A stretch of 64,000 nt of DNA from Chloroflexi bacterium HGW-Chloroflexi-2 (GTDB lineage Bacteria > Chloroflexota > Anaerolineae > Anaerolineales > Anaerolineaceae), in NCBI GenBank assembly GCA_002840735.1, contig PHBY01000004.1, positions 186,001-250,000 of the forward strand, given 5' to 3'. The position numbers and the translations under genes are program-made. This document shows, piece after piece, positions 8,693-16,813 of this stretch (the stretch's first letter is position 1; each line of letters opens with the position of its first letter). Under the pieces are notes generated by a model. The model worked only from the letters and a program-made list of their open reading frames with translations, was not told the DNA's origin and did no database searches.

Positions 8693-8706
8693 TGCACACG
8701 TGTGCA
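8693..8706. promoter_or_regulatory. Operator palindrome TGCACACGTGTGCA, internal site
   Basis: A perfect 14-bp palindrome lies 18 bases before the dehydrogenase start codon and directly upstream of its ribosome binding site. The same core recurs before the LacI-family regulator gene at 15929-15944. An even-length, CG-centred palindrome is typical of LacI-family operators. Confidence 0.8.
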
Positions 8707-8755
8707 TGAATAATTAAAAAATAGAACAATTCCGAAATTTATAAGCTATTACTTA

Positions 8756-9841
8756 TTATCTTTGTATGCGTGCAGAACCTCCTTTAGCAAAGGCTTTGAC
8801 CTGGTCTATGGTTGCCATGGTGGTATCCCCTGGAAATGTGGTTAGCAAAGCACCATGTGCCCAGCCTAAATTGACAGCATCCTGCTCGGATTCTCCAGAT
8901 AATAAGCCGTAGAAAAATCCAGATGCAAAGCCATCACCACCACCCACACGATCATAGACATTTAATTCGCATGTGGGGGATTGATAGGTCATTCCATCAA
9001 TCCAGGCTACTGCTCCCCAGCTATGATGGTTGGTGGAATGAACTTCTCGTAAAGTCGTAGCAATAATTTTTATCTGTGGAAACAAATTCACTGTTTCGTT
9101 AATCATTCCAAAAAAGACAGCCGGGTCTAATTTGGATTTGGCTGTTACCTGAGGACCTTTGATTCCCAACCCCAACTGCAGATCTTCTTCATTCCCAACC
9201 AAAACATCAACGTATTTCATTATGCGGCGGATGACTGATTGAGCTTTTTTCTGACCTCCCCAGATATTCCATAATTTAGCTCGATAATTCAGGTCAAAGG
9301 AAACAACAGCTCCAGATTCTTTTGCTGCCTGCATGCCTTCGATGATCACCTCACCGGTTGTTTCGGATAAAGCAGCAAAAATTCCGCCACTATGGAACCA
9401 ACGAACTCCGCCAGCAAAAATTTCTTTCCAGTTAAAGTCACTTGGTTTTAACTGAGCTGCAGCTTCATTACAACGATTGTAAAAAACTACAGGTGCTCGT
9501 ACCCCATATCCTCGATCACTATACACGGTTGCCATATTAGGACCATTGACCCCATTATGTTTGAATTCTTTATAAAATGGTCTGACGCCCATTGCTTTGA
9601 CGCGTTCTGCAATCAAATCTCCAATCGGATAGTCAACCATGGCAGTGGCGATACCTGTCTTAAGATGGAAACAATCTGCTAAATTAGCAGCACAATTGAA
9701 TTCCCCCCCGCTGACATGAATCTGGCATTGGGTTGCTTTTCGGAAAGGGACGATCCCCGGGTCGAGTCGATGAACAAGTGCTCCCAATGAAACAAAATCT
9801 AATTCTGCTTTTTCCTGGATATTCAAACCGTATTGTATCAT
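8756..9841 (-). CDS. kdgK: PfkB-family sugar-acid kinase, KDG-kinase-like
   Basis: A 361-residue ribokinase-fold kinase. The N-terminal substrate region has SGGEFNCAANLADCF, and the C-terminal PfkB signature is DRVGGGDGFASGFFYGLL, with catalytic Asp in GGGD. KDG kinases phosphorylate 2-keto-3-deoxygluconate for the Entner-Doudoroff aldolase; the protein is some 30-50 residues longer than many of them. The start at 9841 has GGGAGAG 7 bases upstream and overlaps the gnd stop (TAATG), indicating coupling. Because no mannonate dehydratase and no gluconate kinase lie in the window, the substrate could instead be an aldonate such as gluconate; that is inference. Confidence 0.7.
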   Translation of the reverse strand: MIQYGLNIQEKAELDFVSLGALVHRLDPGIVPFRKATQCQIHVSGGEFNCAANLADCFHLKTGIATAMVDYPIGDLIAERVKAMGVRPFYKEFKHNGVNGPNMATVYSDRGYGVRAPVVFYNRCNEAAAQLKPSDFNWKEIFAGGVRWFHSGGIFAALSETTGEVIIEGMQAAKESGAVVSFDLNYRAKLWNIWGGQKKAQSVIRRIMKYVDVLVGNEEDLQLGLGIKGPQVTAKSKLDPAVFFGMINETVNLFPQIKIIATTLREVHSTNHHSWGAVAWIDGMTYQSPTCELNVYDRVGGGDGFASGFFYGLLSGESEQDAVNLGWAHGALLTTFPGDTTMATIDQVKAFAKGGSARIQR

Positions 9842-11259
9842 TATTGCTCTCCCTCTTTCCATTGTGTATGAAAAACACCATCCTGATCTACTCGACGATA
9901 GGTATGTGCGCCAAAATAATCTCGCTGTGCTTGAGTAAGATTGGCTGGCAGTCGTTCGCTACGATATGCATCGAAATAAGCCAATGATCCACTCAAGGCC
10001 GGAACAGAAATTCCCATATTGATGGCAGTTTTTATTACAAACCGCAAATCATCCTGTCGTGTTTCAATAGCCTGCCGGAAATACACATCTAACATCAGAT
10101 TTTGTAAATCTGGTTCTCTCTGATAGGCTGCCATAATCTCGGTCAATAAGCTTGCGCGTATAATACAACCTGCGCGCCAGATTTTTGCGATCTCTGATAA
10201 ATTGAGATTGTAATCATATTCTTTTGAAGCCAACCGCAACAGACCCATTCCCTGAGTATAGGAAATGATCTTGCTGGCGAATAATGCATTCTCTGCAGCC
10301 TCGATAAGCCGTTCTTTCTCGCCGGTAAATCGATGTTCAGGACCACCAAGCACCTGAGAAGCGATTACGCGTTCCGTTTTTAAGGCTGAAATGGTGCGTC
10401 CAACTAATGCTGCGTGGATAGTGGGAATTGGTGCCCCTAAATCCAGTGCATTCTGGCTGGTCCACTTGCCAGTACCTTTTTGTTGCGCTTCGTCCAGGAT
10501 CAAATCAACCACATGGTTTCCAGTCTCTGGATCAATTTTATTAAAAATATCAGCTGTGATCTCAATCAGGTAGGATTTGAGAACACCCTGGTTCCAGCGA
10601 GAAAATATCTCATGTAATTCCTGGTTCGTCAATCCGAGACCACGATGAAGAATATCGTAAATCTCAGCAATTAATTGCATATCACCATATTCAATGCCAT
10701 TGTGAACCATTTTGACATAGTGACCTGCTCCTCTGGGCCCCATATATTCAACACAGGGTTGTCCATCTTCTGCTTTGGCAGCGATGGCATAAAAGATGGG
10801 GGCAAGGGCATGCCAGGCTTCTAATTGTCCACCAGGCATGATGGCAGGTCCCCATTTGGCTCCTTCTTCACCGCCAGAAACACCTGCACCAACAAAATTA
10901 ATCCCATCTGATTCCAATTCTTTTGTACGTCGTTCTGTATCCATGAAGAAGGAATTACCACCATCGATCAGAATATCACCTTTCTCAAGGTGGGGTTTGA
11001 TTTGATGAATGGCTGAATCGACAGGTTTTCCTGCTGGCACCATCATCAAAATGCGCCTTGGTTTTTCCAGCACTTCAATCATGGATGGAATATTCTCCAA
11101 AGAAATAATTTCTTTCCCTTTGCCTTCACCTGCAAGAAAAGCATCTGTTTTGGCTTTATCGAGGTCAAACCCTGCGACAGGAAAACCATTGCGCTCCATA
11201 TTGAGCGCTAAATTCTGTCCCATAACCCCTAAACCGACAATACCAATTTTATATTTCAT
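9841..11259 (-). CDS. gnd: 6-phosphogluconate dehydrogenase, decarboxylating
   Basis: The 472-residue length is that of full-size long-form 6-phosphogluconate dehydrogenase. The N-terminus holds the NADP motif GLGVMGQNLALNME. Residues near 125 hold GAGVSGGEEGAKWGP, followed by YMGPRGAGHYVKMVHNGIEYGDMQLI with the catalytic Lys and Asn and the family signature (ILDEAQQKGTGKWT). The enzyme oxidises 6-phosphogluconate to ribulose 5-phosphate and CO2 with NADP. Finding it inside an inositol/uronate operon, next to a LarA-family epimerase, points to a gluconate-to-pentose-phosphate exit in addition to the usual KDG route. AAGGTG at 7 bases sets the start. Confidence 0.95.
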   Translation of the reverse strand: MKYKIGIVGLGVMGQNLALNMERNGFPVAGFDLDKAKTDAFLAGEGKGKEIISLENIPSMIEVLEKPRRILMMVPAGKPVDSAIHQIKPHLEKGDILIDGGNSFFMDTERRTKELESDGINFVGAGVSGGEEGAKWGPAIMPGGQLEAWHALAPIFYAIAAKAEDGQPCVEYMGPRGAGHYVKMVHNGIEYGDMQLIAEIYDILHRGLGLTNQELHEIFSRWNQGVLKSYLIEITADIFNKIDPETGNHVVDLILDEAQQKGTGKWTSQNALDLGAPIPTIHAALVGRTISALKTERVIASQVLGGPEHRFTGEKERLIEAAENALFASKIISYTQGMGLLRLASKEYDYNLNLSEIAKIWRAGCIIRASLLTEIMAAYQREPDLQNLMLDVYFRQAIETRQDDLRFVIKTAINMGISVPALSGSLAYFDAYRSERLPANLTQAQRDYFGAHTYRRVDQDGVFHTQWKEGEQ

Positions 11260-11262
11260 GTC

Positions 11263-12543
11263 TCACCTTTTCTTCTTTTGTGGTTTGATCGTAGCATTCT
11301 TGAGGCGGTAAAGCATTTCACCAGCTCTGGGTACGACCAAAAATCCTTCATCTTCTCTGTTCATCCACTCTTCGGGGTTGAAAGAAGAAGGATCAAGATA
11401 ACCAAGACCAATCCGCTGGCAACGCTCTTCTGGGATACCGGTGGCTAAGGTTACTTTTATTCTTGGGGATTCCATTTGAGTTTCTGCATCAAAACTTCCT
11501 AATCCTCGCAAATGTGTGGAATGAGCTAAAACTCCCCATGGATATTGTTTATATTTATCCCATTGTTTTACGAAGAAATCCCGGCAATGATATCCAACTT
11601 CATCCAGAATCTGTCCATGGGTATAACTGACCTCATCTATATGTGGAGCGTAGATAATTACTTCGCCATCATCAGCGATTACCGGTTCCATTTTGTACAT
11701 TCCCTTGGCGGCTGTCCACATATCGTCGTATAGGGAGGGCATGATCGAAATTACTTTTTGATATGGTTGATCTACATAGATGATATGGGTTTGAGAGGAA
11801 AGTTGTGCAGCTGTTTGCCAGGCTTCTTGTGCAGACCCATAATACAGACCATTGGTCCCTGTATGCGTTAGCACCAGGCTGAAACAGGTCACAGGACGAT
11901 CAATGAATGATGCCGCGCGATCAATAATGGCGCGTACCGGGGTGTAGCCTGCACCAATAATTTCGAAATTCGTGATTAATGCGCCTAACCAGTGGGTGAA
12001 GTTGATAATCTCTGCACCGGCAATACCCGGAAAGAAGTATTTATTACCGCCAGAGAAACCGACGACCTCATGCGGAAATACAGGCCCACAGATCATAATG
12101 TGGTCATAATCCTCGATCATTTTGTTCAAACGAACAGGAACATCCATTTCCAATATGCCATTACTGATCTGACTTATTTCTGAAGCTGGAATTATCCCGA
12201 TTTGTGAAAATGTGGATGGTTGGTCCCAACGATGGTTAAATATGGTGCTGGTCCCAACCTTACCATTTATCACCTGTCTTCCCGTTAACTTACTTAATTG
12301 TGCATCTGTCATTGGTTGGTGTGTACCCAACGCCACCAGATAATCCAGTTTTGAAACTCTCTGACCTAAATATTTTTCGAACAGATCAAATATCAACGGC
12401 ATGGGCATCGTACGGGTTCCATCCGGAATCAATACTAATACCTGTTTTCCATCCAGATCTGTGGAATTCAATGACTCTTCAACGATCTGGCTGATTTCTG
12501 TATTGGTTAATTGAGACAATGGACTGCCTTTACCGATCACCAT
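11263..12543 (-). CDS. LarA-family nickel-pincer racemase/epimerase, candidate aldonate 2-epimerase
   Basis: The 426-residue DUF2088/LarA homologue keeps the nickel-pincer residues of lactate racemase. In HEVVGFSGGNK, His158 and Lys168 are ten residues apart, as H174 and K184 are in L. plantarum LarA. His184 sits 16 residues on, like the Ni ligand H200, and His104 is in the NHRWD segment. The DGTRTMP and ALGTHQP motifs are also typical. The cofactor needs LarB, LarC and LarE, which are not in the window. LarA relatives include a D-gluconate 2-epimerase (gluconate to mannonate). With fructuronate reductase upstream and gnd downstream, that reaction fits here; lactate racemisation is the alternative. 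GGAG at 7 bases selects the ATG at 12543. Confidence 0.75.
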   Translation of the reverse strand: MVIGKGSPLSQLTNTEISQIVEESLNSTDLDGKQVLVLIPDGTRTMPMPLIFDLFEKYLGQRVSKLDYLVALGTHQPMTDAQLSKLTGRQVINGKVGTSTIFNHRWDQPSTFSQIGIIPASEISQISNGILEMDVPVRLNKMIEDYDHIMICGPVFPHEVVGFSGGNKYFFPGIAGAEIINFTHWLGALITNFEIIGAGYTPVRAIIDRAASFIDRPVTCFSLVLTHTGTNGLYYGSAQEAWQTAAQLSSQTHIIYVDQPYQKVISIMPSLYDDMWTAAKGMYKMEPVIADDGEVIIYAPHIDEVSYTHGQILDEVGYHCRDFFVKQWDKYKQYPWGVLAHSTHLRGLGSFDAETQMESPRIKVTLATGIPEERCQRIGLGYLDPSSFNPEEWMNREDEGFLVVPRAGEMLYRLKNATIKPQKKKR

Positions 12544-12545
12544 AA

Positions 12546-13388
12546 TCAAACTCCACTGAATGCTGAAAATCCACCATCAATCGGGACGACAATCCCGGTA
12601 ACGAATGCAGATGCTGGTGATACCAACCACAGGACAGTTCCTACCAGATCATCTGGAGTGCCAAATCGTCCCATAGGGGTGTGTTGGATGATGGTTTGAC
12701 CTCTGGCTGTTAATTCCCCGGTTTCCTTATCGGTTAACAAGAATCTGTTTTGTTCTGTCAGGAAAAAACCAGGCGCAATCGCATTTACCCGAATAGCAGG
12801 GGAATATTCCTGCGCCATATGGACTGCCAGCCATTGGGTGAAATTACTGACACCAGCTTTTGCTGCCGAGTAAGCCGGAATTCGTGTAAGGGGACGAAAT
12901 GCATTCATCGAGGAGATGTTCAAAATGATACCACTTCCCTGTTCTGCCATCATTTTTGCAAACACCTGGGTGGGCAAAATGGTGCCGAGCATATTGAGAT
13001 CGAAAACCCAACGAAATGCATCTGCTGGCAGATCGAAAAATTTCAAATCCTGGTTGGTGGTTGCCTGAGGTTTATTCCCTCCAGCACCATTGATCAAAAT
13101 ATCCACCTGACCAAACTCAGCGATCACTTCACCAGCCACCGCTTCCATATTGGCTTTATCCAATACATTACAACCAAAGCCAGATGCAAGCCCTCCATTT
13201 GATTGTATTTTTGCAGCCAGGTCCTGAGCAGCTTTTTCATTTAAATCCAGTATCGCTACACTGGCACCAGCTTCAGCCAATGCTTTACATAAGGCAGCGC
13301 ATAAAACGCCAGCCCCTCCGGTCACTACGGCAACTTGATGGCTTAATTTTTTTTGGTTACTTTGTAAATCATTCATTTTTGGACTCAT
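12546..13388 (-). CDS. uxuB: SDR-family oxidoreductase, probable D-fructuronate reductase (UxuB/YjmF type)
   Basis: A 280-residue classical short-chain dehydrogenase. The nucleotide motif TGGAGVLCAALCKAL is near residue 22. Other features are LINGAGGNKPQAT, the catalytic Ser in NISSMNAF, and YSAAKAG with the Tyr-x3-Lys pair, followed by NAIAPGFFLTEQNR. Several SDRs of this length, with the GGNKPQAT region and the LLTDKETGELTARGQ insertion, act as D-mannonate oxidoreductases and reduce fructuronate to mannonate. UxaE encoded just upstream would deliver fructuronate. The LarA-like gene begins two bases after the stop. A gluconate 5-dehydrogenase-like role is possible. Confidence 0.75.
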   Translation of the reverse strand: MSPKMNDLQSNQKKLSHQVAVVTGGAGVLCAALCKALAEAGASVAILDLNEKAAQDLAAKIQSNGGLASGFGCNVLDKANMEAVAGEVIAEFGQVDILINGAGGNKPQATTNQDLKFFDLPADAFRWVFDLNMLGTILPTQVFAKMMAEQGSGIILNISSMNAFRPLTRIPAYSAAKAGVSNFTQWLAVHMAQEYSPAIRVNAIAPGFFLTEQNRFLLTDKETGELTARGQTIIQHTPMGRFGTPDDLVGTVLWLVSPASAFVTGIVVPIDGGFSAFSGV

Positions 13389-13394
13389 TTCTAT

Positions 13395-14879
13395 TCATTC
13401 ATTCACAACAAAAGGTGGGAGGTGGCGCAGAAAATGTTTTTCAATGTTCTCAACATATACTTCTGGGTTTTCCTTCAGTAATCTTATCAGACGGTCAAAA
13501 AATTGGAAACTACCATCAGATGCTTTTTCTTTCAACACCGAACCAAACGTGACATGCAAAATCTCACGTGCATCAAAATTATCCAATAATCCAGTCAAAT
13601 GATCAACATCAGAAGCAATTGGAGCGCGGGAAAGCTGGGCTGAAACATGATAGCTAACTTTGTCGACCTCATATCGATTCCGGCAAAATTCATAAATTTC
13701 CTTGAAAAAATCAGAATTGAGGGTAGCAATTGTTCTTAAGGCTTCCAGATAGCTGGTACCAGCAGTTTTAAGATGAACGAGACCTCTGGTAGCCTGAGCT
13801 GCAATTTTATAAATACTGAATTTATCTGATCCGGAATGCAGGCTGATTTTATACGGACCAAATACGCGAGCAATGGCGGCATGACCTTTGATATCCTGTT
13901 CAAAATCCACCAGATCACCGATGTAGTCAACACCTTTTTCAAACCTCCCAACAAATCGCGGCGCAAGGCTGACCCATTGGACACCCAGGCGTCTTAGTTC
14001 GCTGGCGATGTATGCATGCTCAGCATGGGTTGTGGGGTTATCTGTTTCATCAACAGAGACTTCTAATTCAACGGTTCTCGCTCCTGCATTTTTTATTAAA
14101 TGTTGGTACATTTGATAAACATGCCAGATCGCTCTTCCATATTTCACCATCGCCTTTAATAAGGTTTTCTCGTCAAACGTTAAGCTCAGATGTTCGGCAG
14201 TGATGATTTGATTCAGGAGACCAGAATGTTCCATGTGTAACTCGGTAGGTAGATCTCTGGCGTATTCCCGTAGACTTTTCAAATCAGCATCTTCCGCCCG
14301 GTTATCTACAAATTCTCCAGGGTCAATGGTGAAAAAAGAATATCCAGCGTTAAGACAAACGTCGATATCACCGGTTGTCTTCAAATGATCCGCATCCGCT
14401 CCATAATTATCACGCCAATTTTCCTGGAAAACGCCCCACATGGCATCATCGATCACCTGCTGAGGAGTGCGACCTGTGCGAGTATTTTCCCGAATGGATT
14501 GTTGCGTGAAAATCGGGGCAATTTTCCCGTTCATTTTTCGGATGGCACGCACATGTCCGGGGGTTGCCAGACCTAATCGATCTCCCATACCCGCGGAGGT
14601 TTTAAGACCCAGAGTGATAGGTTTTAACCATGGTAATTGTGTTCGAAGTGCTGCGGCATTTTCTGATGTTAAACAGGCTGAAACCAAAGTTTCTTTTCCG
14701 TGACGGGATCTTTCACCATCAAATAATGTCAAACGAAAATCATCCTGGTCAGCCTGAACCATTAACCGTAATCCATCAGGGGTTTTCGCGAGGCTGTATA
14801 TTATCCGATCCATGGTGACTACTGATTGGTGGATGAGTTGTGATCCTTGATTAATTTCATTTATCGTGGTGTTATACAT
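13395..14879 (-). CDS. uxaE: D-tagaturonate 3-epimerase family protein (UxaE)
   Basis: The 494-residue protein resembles the UxaE tagaturonate epimerases first described in Thermotoga. Recognisable segments are LGLKTSAGMGDRLGLATPGH, FTQQSIRENTRTGRTPQQVIDDAM, GYSFFTIDPGEF, VELEVSVDETDNPTT, SLHSGSDKFSIY and FHVTFGSVL-like HVTFGSVLKEK. The His, Asp and Glu residues are spread as in a metal-dependent TIM-barrel epimerase. The enzyme would convert D-tagaturonate, made by IolO or by UxaC from galacturonate, to D-fructuronate for the SDR reductase downstream. The start has AAAGGAC 6 bases upstream, and the gene follows the LacI-family regulator by 9 bases. Confidence 0.85.
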   Translation of the reverse strand: MYNTTINEINQGSQLIHQSVVTMDRIIYSLAKTPDGLRLMVQADQDDFRLTLFDGERSRHGKETLVSACLTSENAAALRTQLPWLKPITLGLKTSAGMGDRLGLATPGHVRAIRKMNGKIAPIFTQQSIRENTRTGRTPQQVIDDAMWGVFQENWRDNYGADADHLKTTGDIDVCLNAGYSFFTIDPGEFVDNRAEDADLKSLREYARDLPTELHMEHSGLLNQIITAEHLSLTFDEKTLLKAMVKYGRAIWHVYQMYQHLIKNAGARTVELEVSVDETDNPTTHAEHAYIASELRRLGVQWVSLAPRFVGRFEKGVDYIGDLVDFEQDIKGHAAIARVFGPYKISLHSGSDKFSIYKIAAQATRGLVHLKTAGTSYLEALRTIATLNSDFFKEIYEFCRNRYEVDKVSYHVSAQLSRAPIASDVDHLTGLLDNFDAREILHVTFGSVLKEKASDGSFQFFDRLIRLLKENPEVYVENIEKHFLRHLPPFVVNE

Positions 14880-14888
14880 GATTGTCCT

Positions 14889-15917
14889 TTATTCATTTGG
14901 TAGAGGTACGGAAGTGGAGCTTCGAACCAGCAAGCTACCTTTTAATACTTTTTCTTTATGCGTGTTGTTTTGGTTTTCAATTTTATTCCCGAGCAATGCC
15001 AACAATAATTGAGCCGACTCATTGCCAATGGAGTATTTAGGCTGATCCAATGTTGTGAGTGGGGGGCTGGTATATGCTGAAAAAGTGATATTGTCAAAAC
15101 CTGTGACGGAAAGATCTTCAGGTACCCGTAAACATGCTTGTCTGCAAGCGTGTAAAAAACCAATGGCAAGCATGTCATTAAAGCACATGATCGCTGTAGG
15201 ACGATCAGATAAATTCATAAAATAATGAAGGCTTTCTTTTCCTAATTCTGGTTCACTGCCTTCCACTTCATAAATATAAGCCGGATTGATTTTTACACCA
15301 GCTTTACACATTTCCTTTTTGAACCCGTTTAACCGGTCCAGAGATGTTCGGCCTGATTTAGAATTTCCTAAATAAGCAATTTTCGTGTGTCCGAGCGCTA
15401 GTAGATGTTCTGTTAGTTGCTGGCTTCCATCCACATCATCATGATAGATAGAATAATTAAAATTTTCATTGGCTTTGTAATTCACAACAACTACCGGGAA
15501 TCCATTTGCCAGCAATTGGCGACCTTTATCGGCACTGAACGAAGATGAACAGATGATGACACCATCGGTCCTTTGTTCCATCATGGTTTGAACAATGTTT
15601 TGTTCCCGAATTGGATCATATTGAGAAGCCGCGATGAATAGGCTATAACCTGCTTGTTGGGCAGCATCTTCGATTCCGAATAGTATTTCCGAGAAAAAAG
15701 GATCATCAATACTATTAACGATGACGCCTATCACCTTGGTCTGGTTCGTTTTCAAAGATCGTGCTGCTGCACTGGGTTGGTATCCCATTTCCCGGGCGAC
15801 TTTCCGAATTCGGGTGGTGGTTGCCTCAGAAATCAAAGAATTTCCGCCCAATGCCCGTGAGACGGTTGAGTGGGAAACGCCTGTTATTCTTGCGATGTCT
15901 TTGATTGTAATAGCCAT
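14889..15917 (-). CDS. LacI-family transcriptional regulator of the inositol/hexuronate operon
   Basis: The 342 residues begin with a textbook LacI helix-turn-helix and hinge (ITIKDIARITGVSHSTVSRAL, then AREMGYQPSAAARSLKTNQT). A periplasmic-binding-protein-like effector domain follows (IGVIVNSIDDPFF, TDGVIICSS, HDDVDGSQQLTEHLLALGH, PTAIMCFNDMLAIGF, LSVTGFDN, LTTLDQP). The gene is first in the operon and has the palindrome CTGCACACGTGTGCAG between its promoter and ribosome binding site, so autoregulation is likely. A second copy of the core lies inside the operon at 8693. The inducer is unknown; inositol or a keto acid or uronate of the pathway is the natural guess. Confidence 0.9.
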   Translation of the reverse strand: MAITIKDIARITGVSHSTVSRALGGNSLISEATTTRIRKVAREMGYQPSAAARSLKTNQTKVIGVIVNSIDDPFFSEILFGIEDAAQQAGYSLFIAASQYDPIREQNIVQTMMEQRTDGVIICSSSFSADKGRQLLANGFPVVVVNYKANENFNYSIYHDDVDGSQQLTEHLLALGHTKIAYLGNSKSGRTSLDRLNGFKKEMCKAGVKINPAYIYEVEGSEPELGKESLHYFMNLSDRPTAIMCFNDMLAIGFLHACRQACLRVPEDLSVTGFDNITFSAYTSPPLTTLDQPKYSIGNESAQLLLALLGNKIENQNNTHKEKVLKGSLLVRSSTSVPLPNE

Positions 15918-15928
15918 GGGAAGACCTT

Positions 15929-15944
15929 CTGCACACGTGTGCAG
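15929..15944. promoter_or_regulatory. Operator palindrome CTGCACACGTGTGCAG before the LacI-family gene
   Basis: A perfect 16-bp palindrome with its nearer end 11 bases upstream of the regulator start codon, just downstream of the inferred transcription start. A repressor bound here would block elongation or initiation of the whole minus-strand operon. Confidence 0.85.
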
Positions 15945-15955
15945 TTGCTTTTAAT

Positions 15956-15984
15956 AGTTTATACCAACCTTCTTGAAAAATCAA
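15956..15984 (-). promoter_or_regulatory. Putative promoter of the LacI/inositol operon
   Basis: On the minus strand, TTGATT (15984-15979) and TAAACT (15961-15956) are 17 bases apart; an overlapping TATAAA at 15-base spacing is an alternative -10. The operator lies immediately downstream. Confidence 0.45.
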
Positions 15985-16054
15985 CTGTTTGATAGTAATT
16001 ATTTCCTATGAGTAGATTGAAGAAAAAACAGAAGATTTATTTGTGATAAAATTA

Positions 16055-16071
16055 TTAACAAAATGTTAACA
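16055..16071 (+). promoter_or_regulatory. Pho-box-like direct repeat TTAACA-N5-TTAACA
   Basis: Two exact TTAACA hexamers are 11 bp apart (one helical turn), the arrangement bound by PhoP in Bacillus. They stand about 117 bases upstream of the DUF47-PiT-PiT phosphate operon, which gives the site a plausible role in phosphate-starvation control. Whether a PhoP or PhoB homologue exists is not visible. Confidence 0.5.
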
Positions 16072-16187
16072 AAATTAGAGGGTTCATTAGTTATTCCCTC
16101 ATTTATCATCTTGAGACCTTAACCAAATACCTTGATTGAGAGTGCCTCTTAGGTATTTCTTGATCTATTTAGAAAATCGGAGGAAAC

Positions 16188-16808
16188 ATGTTAAAAATAT
16201 TTAGAAAACGAAGAAATGTTTTTATAAAATTAATCCACGAACAGTCATCTTTGACACTGGAAGGTATGGATCTCCTCAAAAAATATCTCTCTCATCCGGA
16301 TGAAAATCTTGCAGATCAACTCACAGCTAAGGAGAAAGAAGCAGATGAGTCACGACGAATTTTGATTGATGAACTCAATCGCACCTTTATCACTCCATTT
16401 GATCGCGAGGATATTTTTGCTCTTTCAAGAGCTATTGATGATGTTCTGGATTATGCCTATAGTACCATGACGGAGATCGTTATTTTTAAGGTTGAACCGA
16501 CGGAATTCATGGTGCGAATTTGTTCTTTATTGCGTGATGCTTCTTTTGAAATACTTAAAGCAGTTGAATGTCTTCAAGAACATCCTGGTGTGGCTGCTGA
16601 ACACGCTCAACGTGCCAAAGCCCTTGAAAACCGTGTGGAGACAGTTTATCGCGAAGCACTGGCAGATATGTTCCAGGAGACAGAAGATATTAAAACACTG
16701 GTTAAGATGATGAAATATCGTGAGGTTTATCGCCATTTGAGTAATGCTGCTGACCGAGGTGATGAAGCTGCTAACGTTCTGGCAGATATTATTGTAAAGA
16801 CAACATAG
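16188..16808 (+). CDS. DUF47/PhoU-like regulator of phosphate transport
   Basis: The 206-residue all-helical protein matches the DUF47 (PhoU_div) family: an N-terminal MLKIFRKRRNVFIKLIHEQS, a central ITPFDREDIFALSRAIDDVLDY (the characteristic D-R-E-D-I motif), and a C-terminal helical pair. Members lie next to PiT phosphate permeases and are thought to restrain or tune them. Here two PiT genes follow, the first after 5 bases. GGAGG about 4 bases before the ATG sets the start. The upstream Pho-box-like repeat suggests phosphate control of the operon. Confidence 0.9.
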   Translation: MLKIFRKRRNVFIKLIHEQSSLTLEGMDLLKKYLSHPDENLADQLTAKEKEADESRRILIDELNRTFITPFDREDIFALSRAIDDVLDYAYSTMTEIVIFKVEPTEFMVRICSLLRDASFEILKAVECLQEHPGVAAEHAQRAKALENRVETVYREALADMFQETEDIKTLVKMMKYREVYRHLSNAADRGDEAANVLADIIVKTT

Positions 16809-16813
16809 TTAAT

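Noticed and set aside
12750-13552. Two overlapping plus-strand frames (150 and 122 codons) opposite the SDR and uxaE genes
   Set aside because: Both lie antisense to coherent enzyme genes, have no ribosome binding sites, and show no domain.
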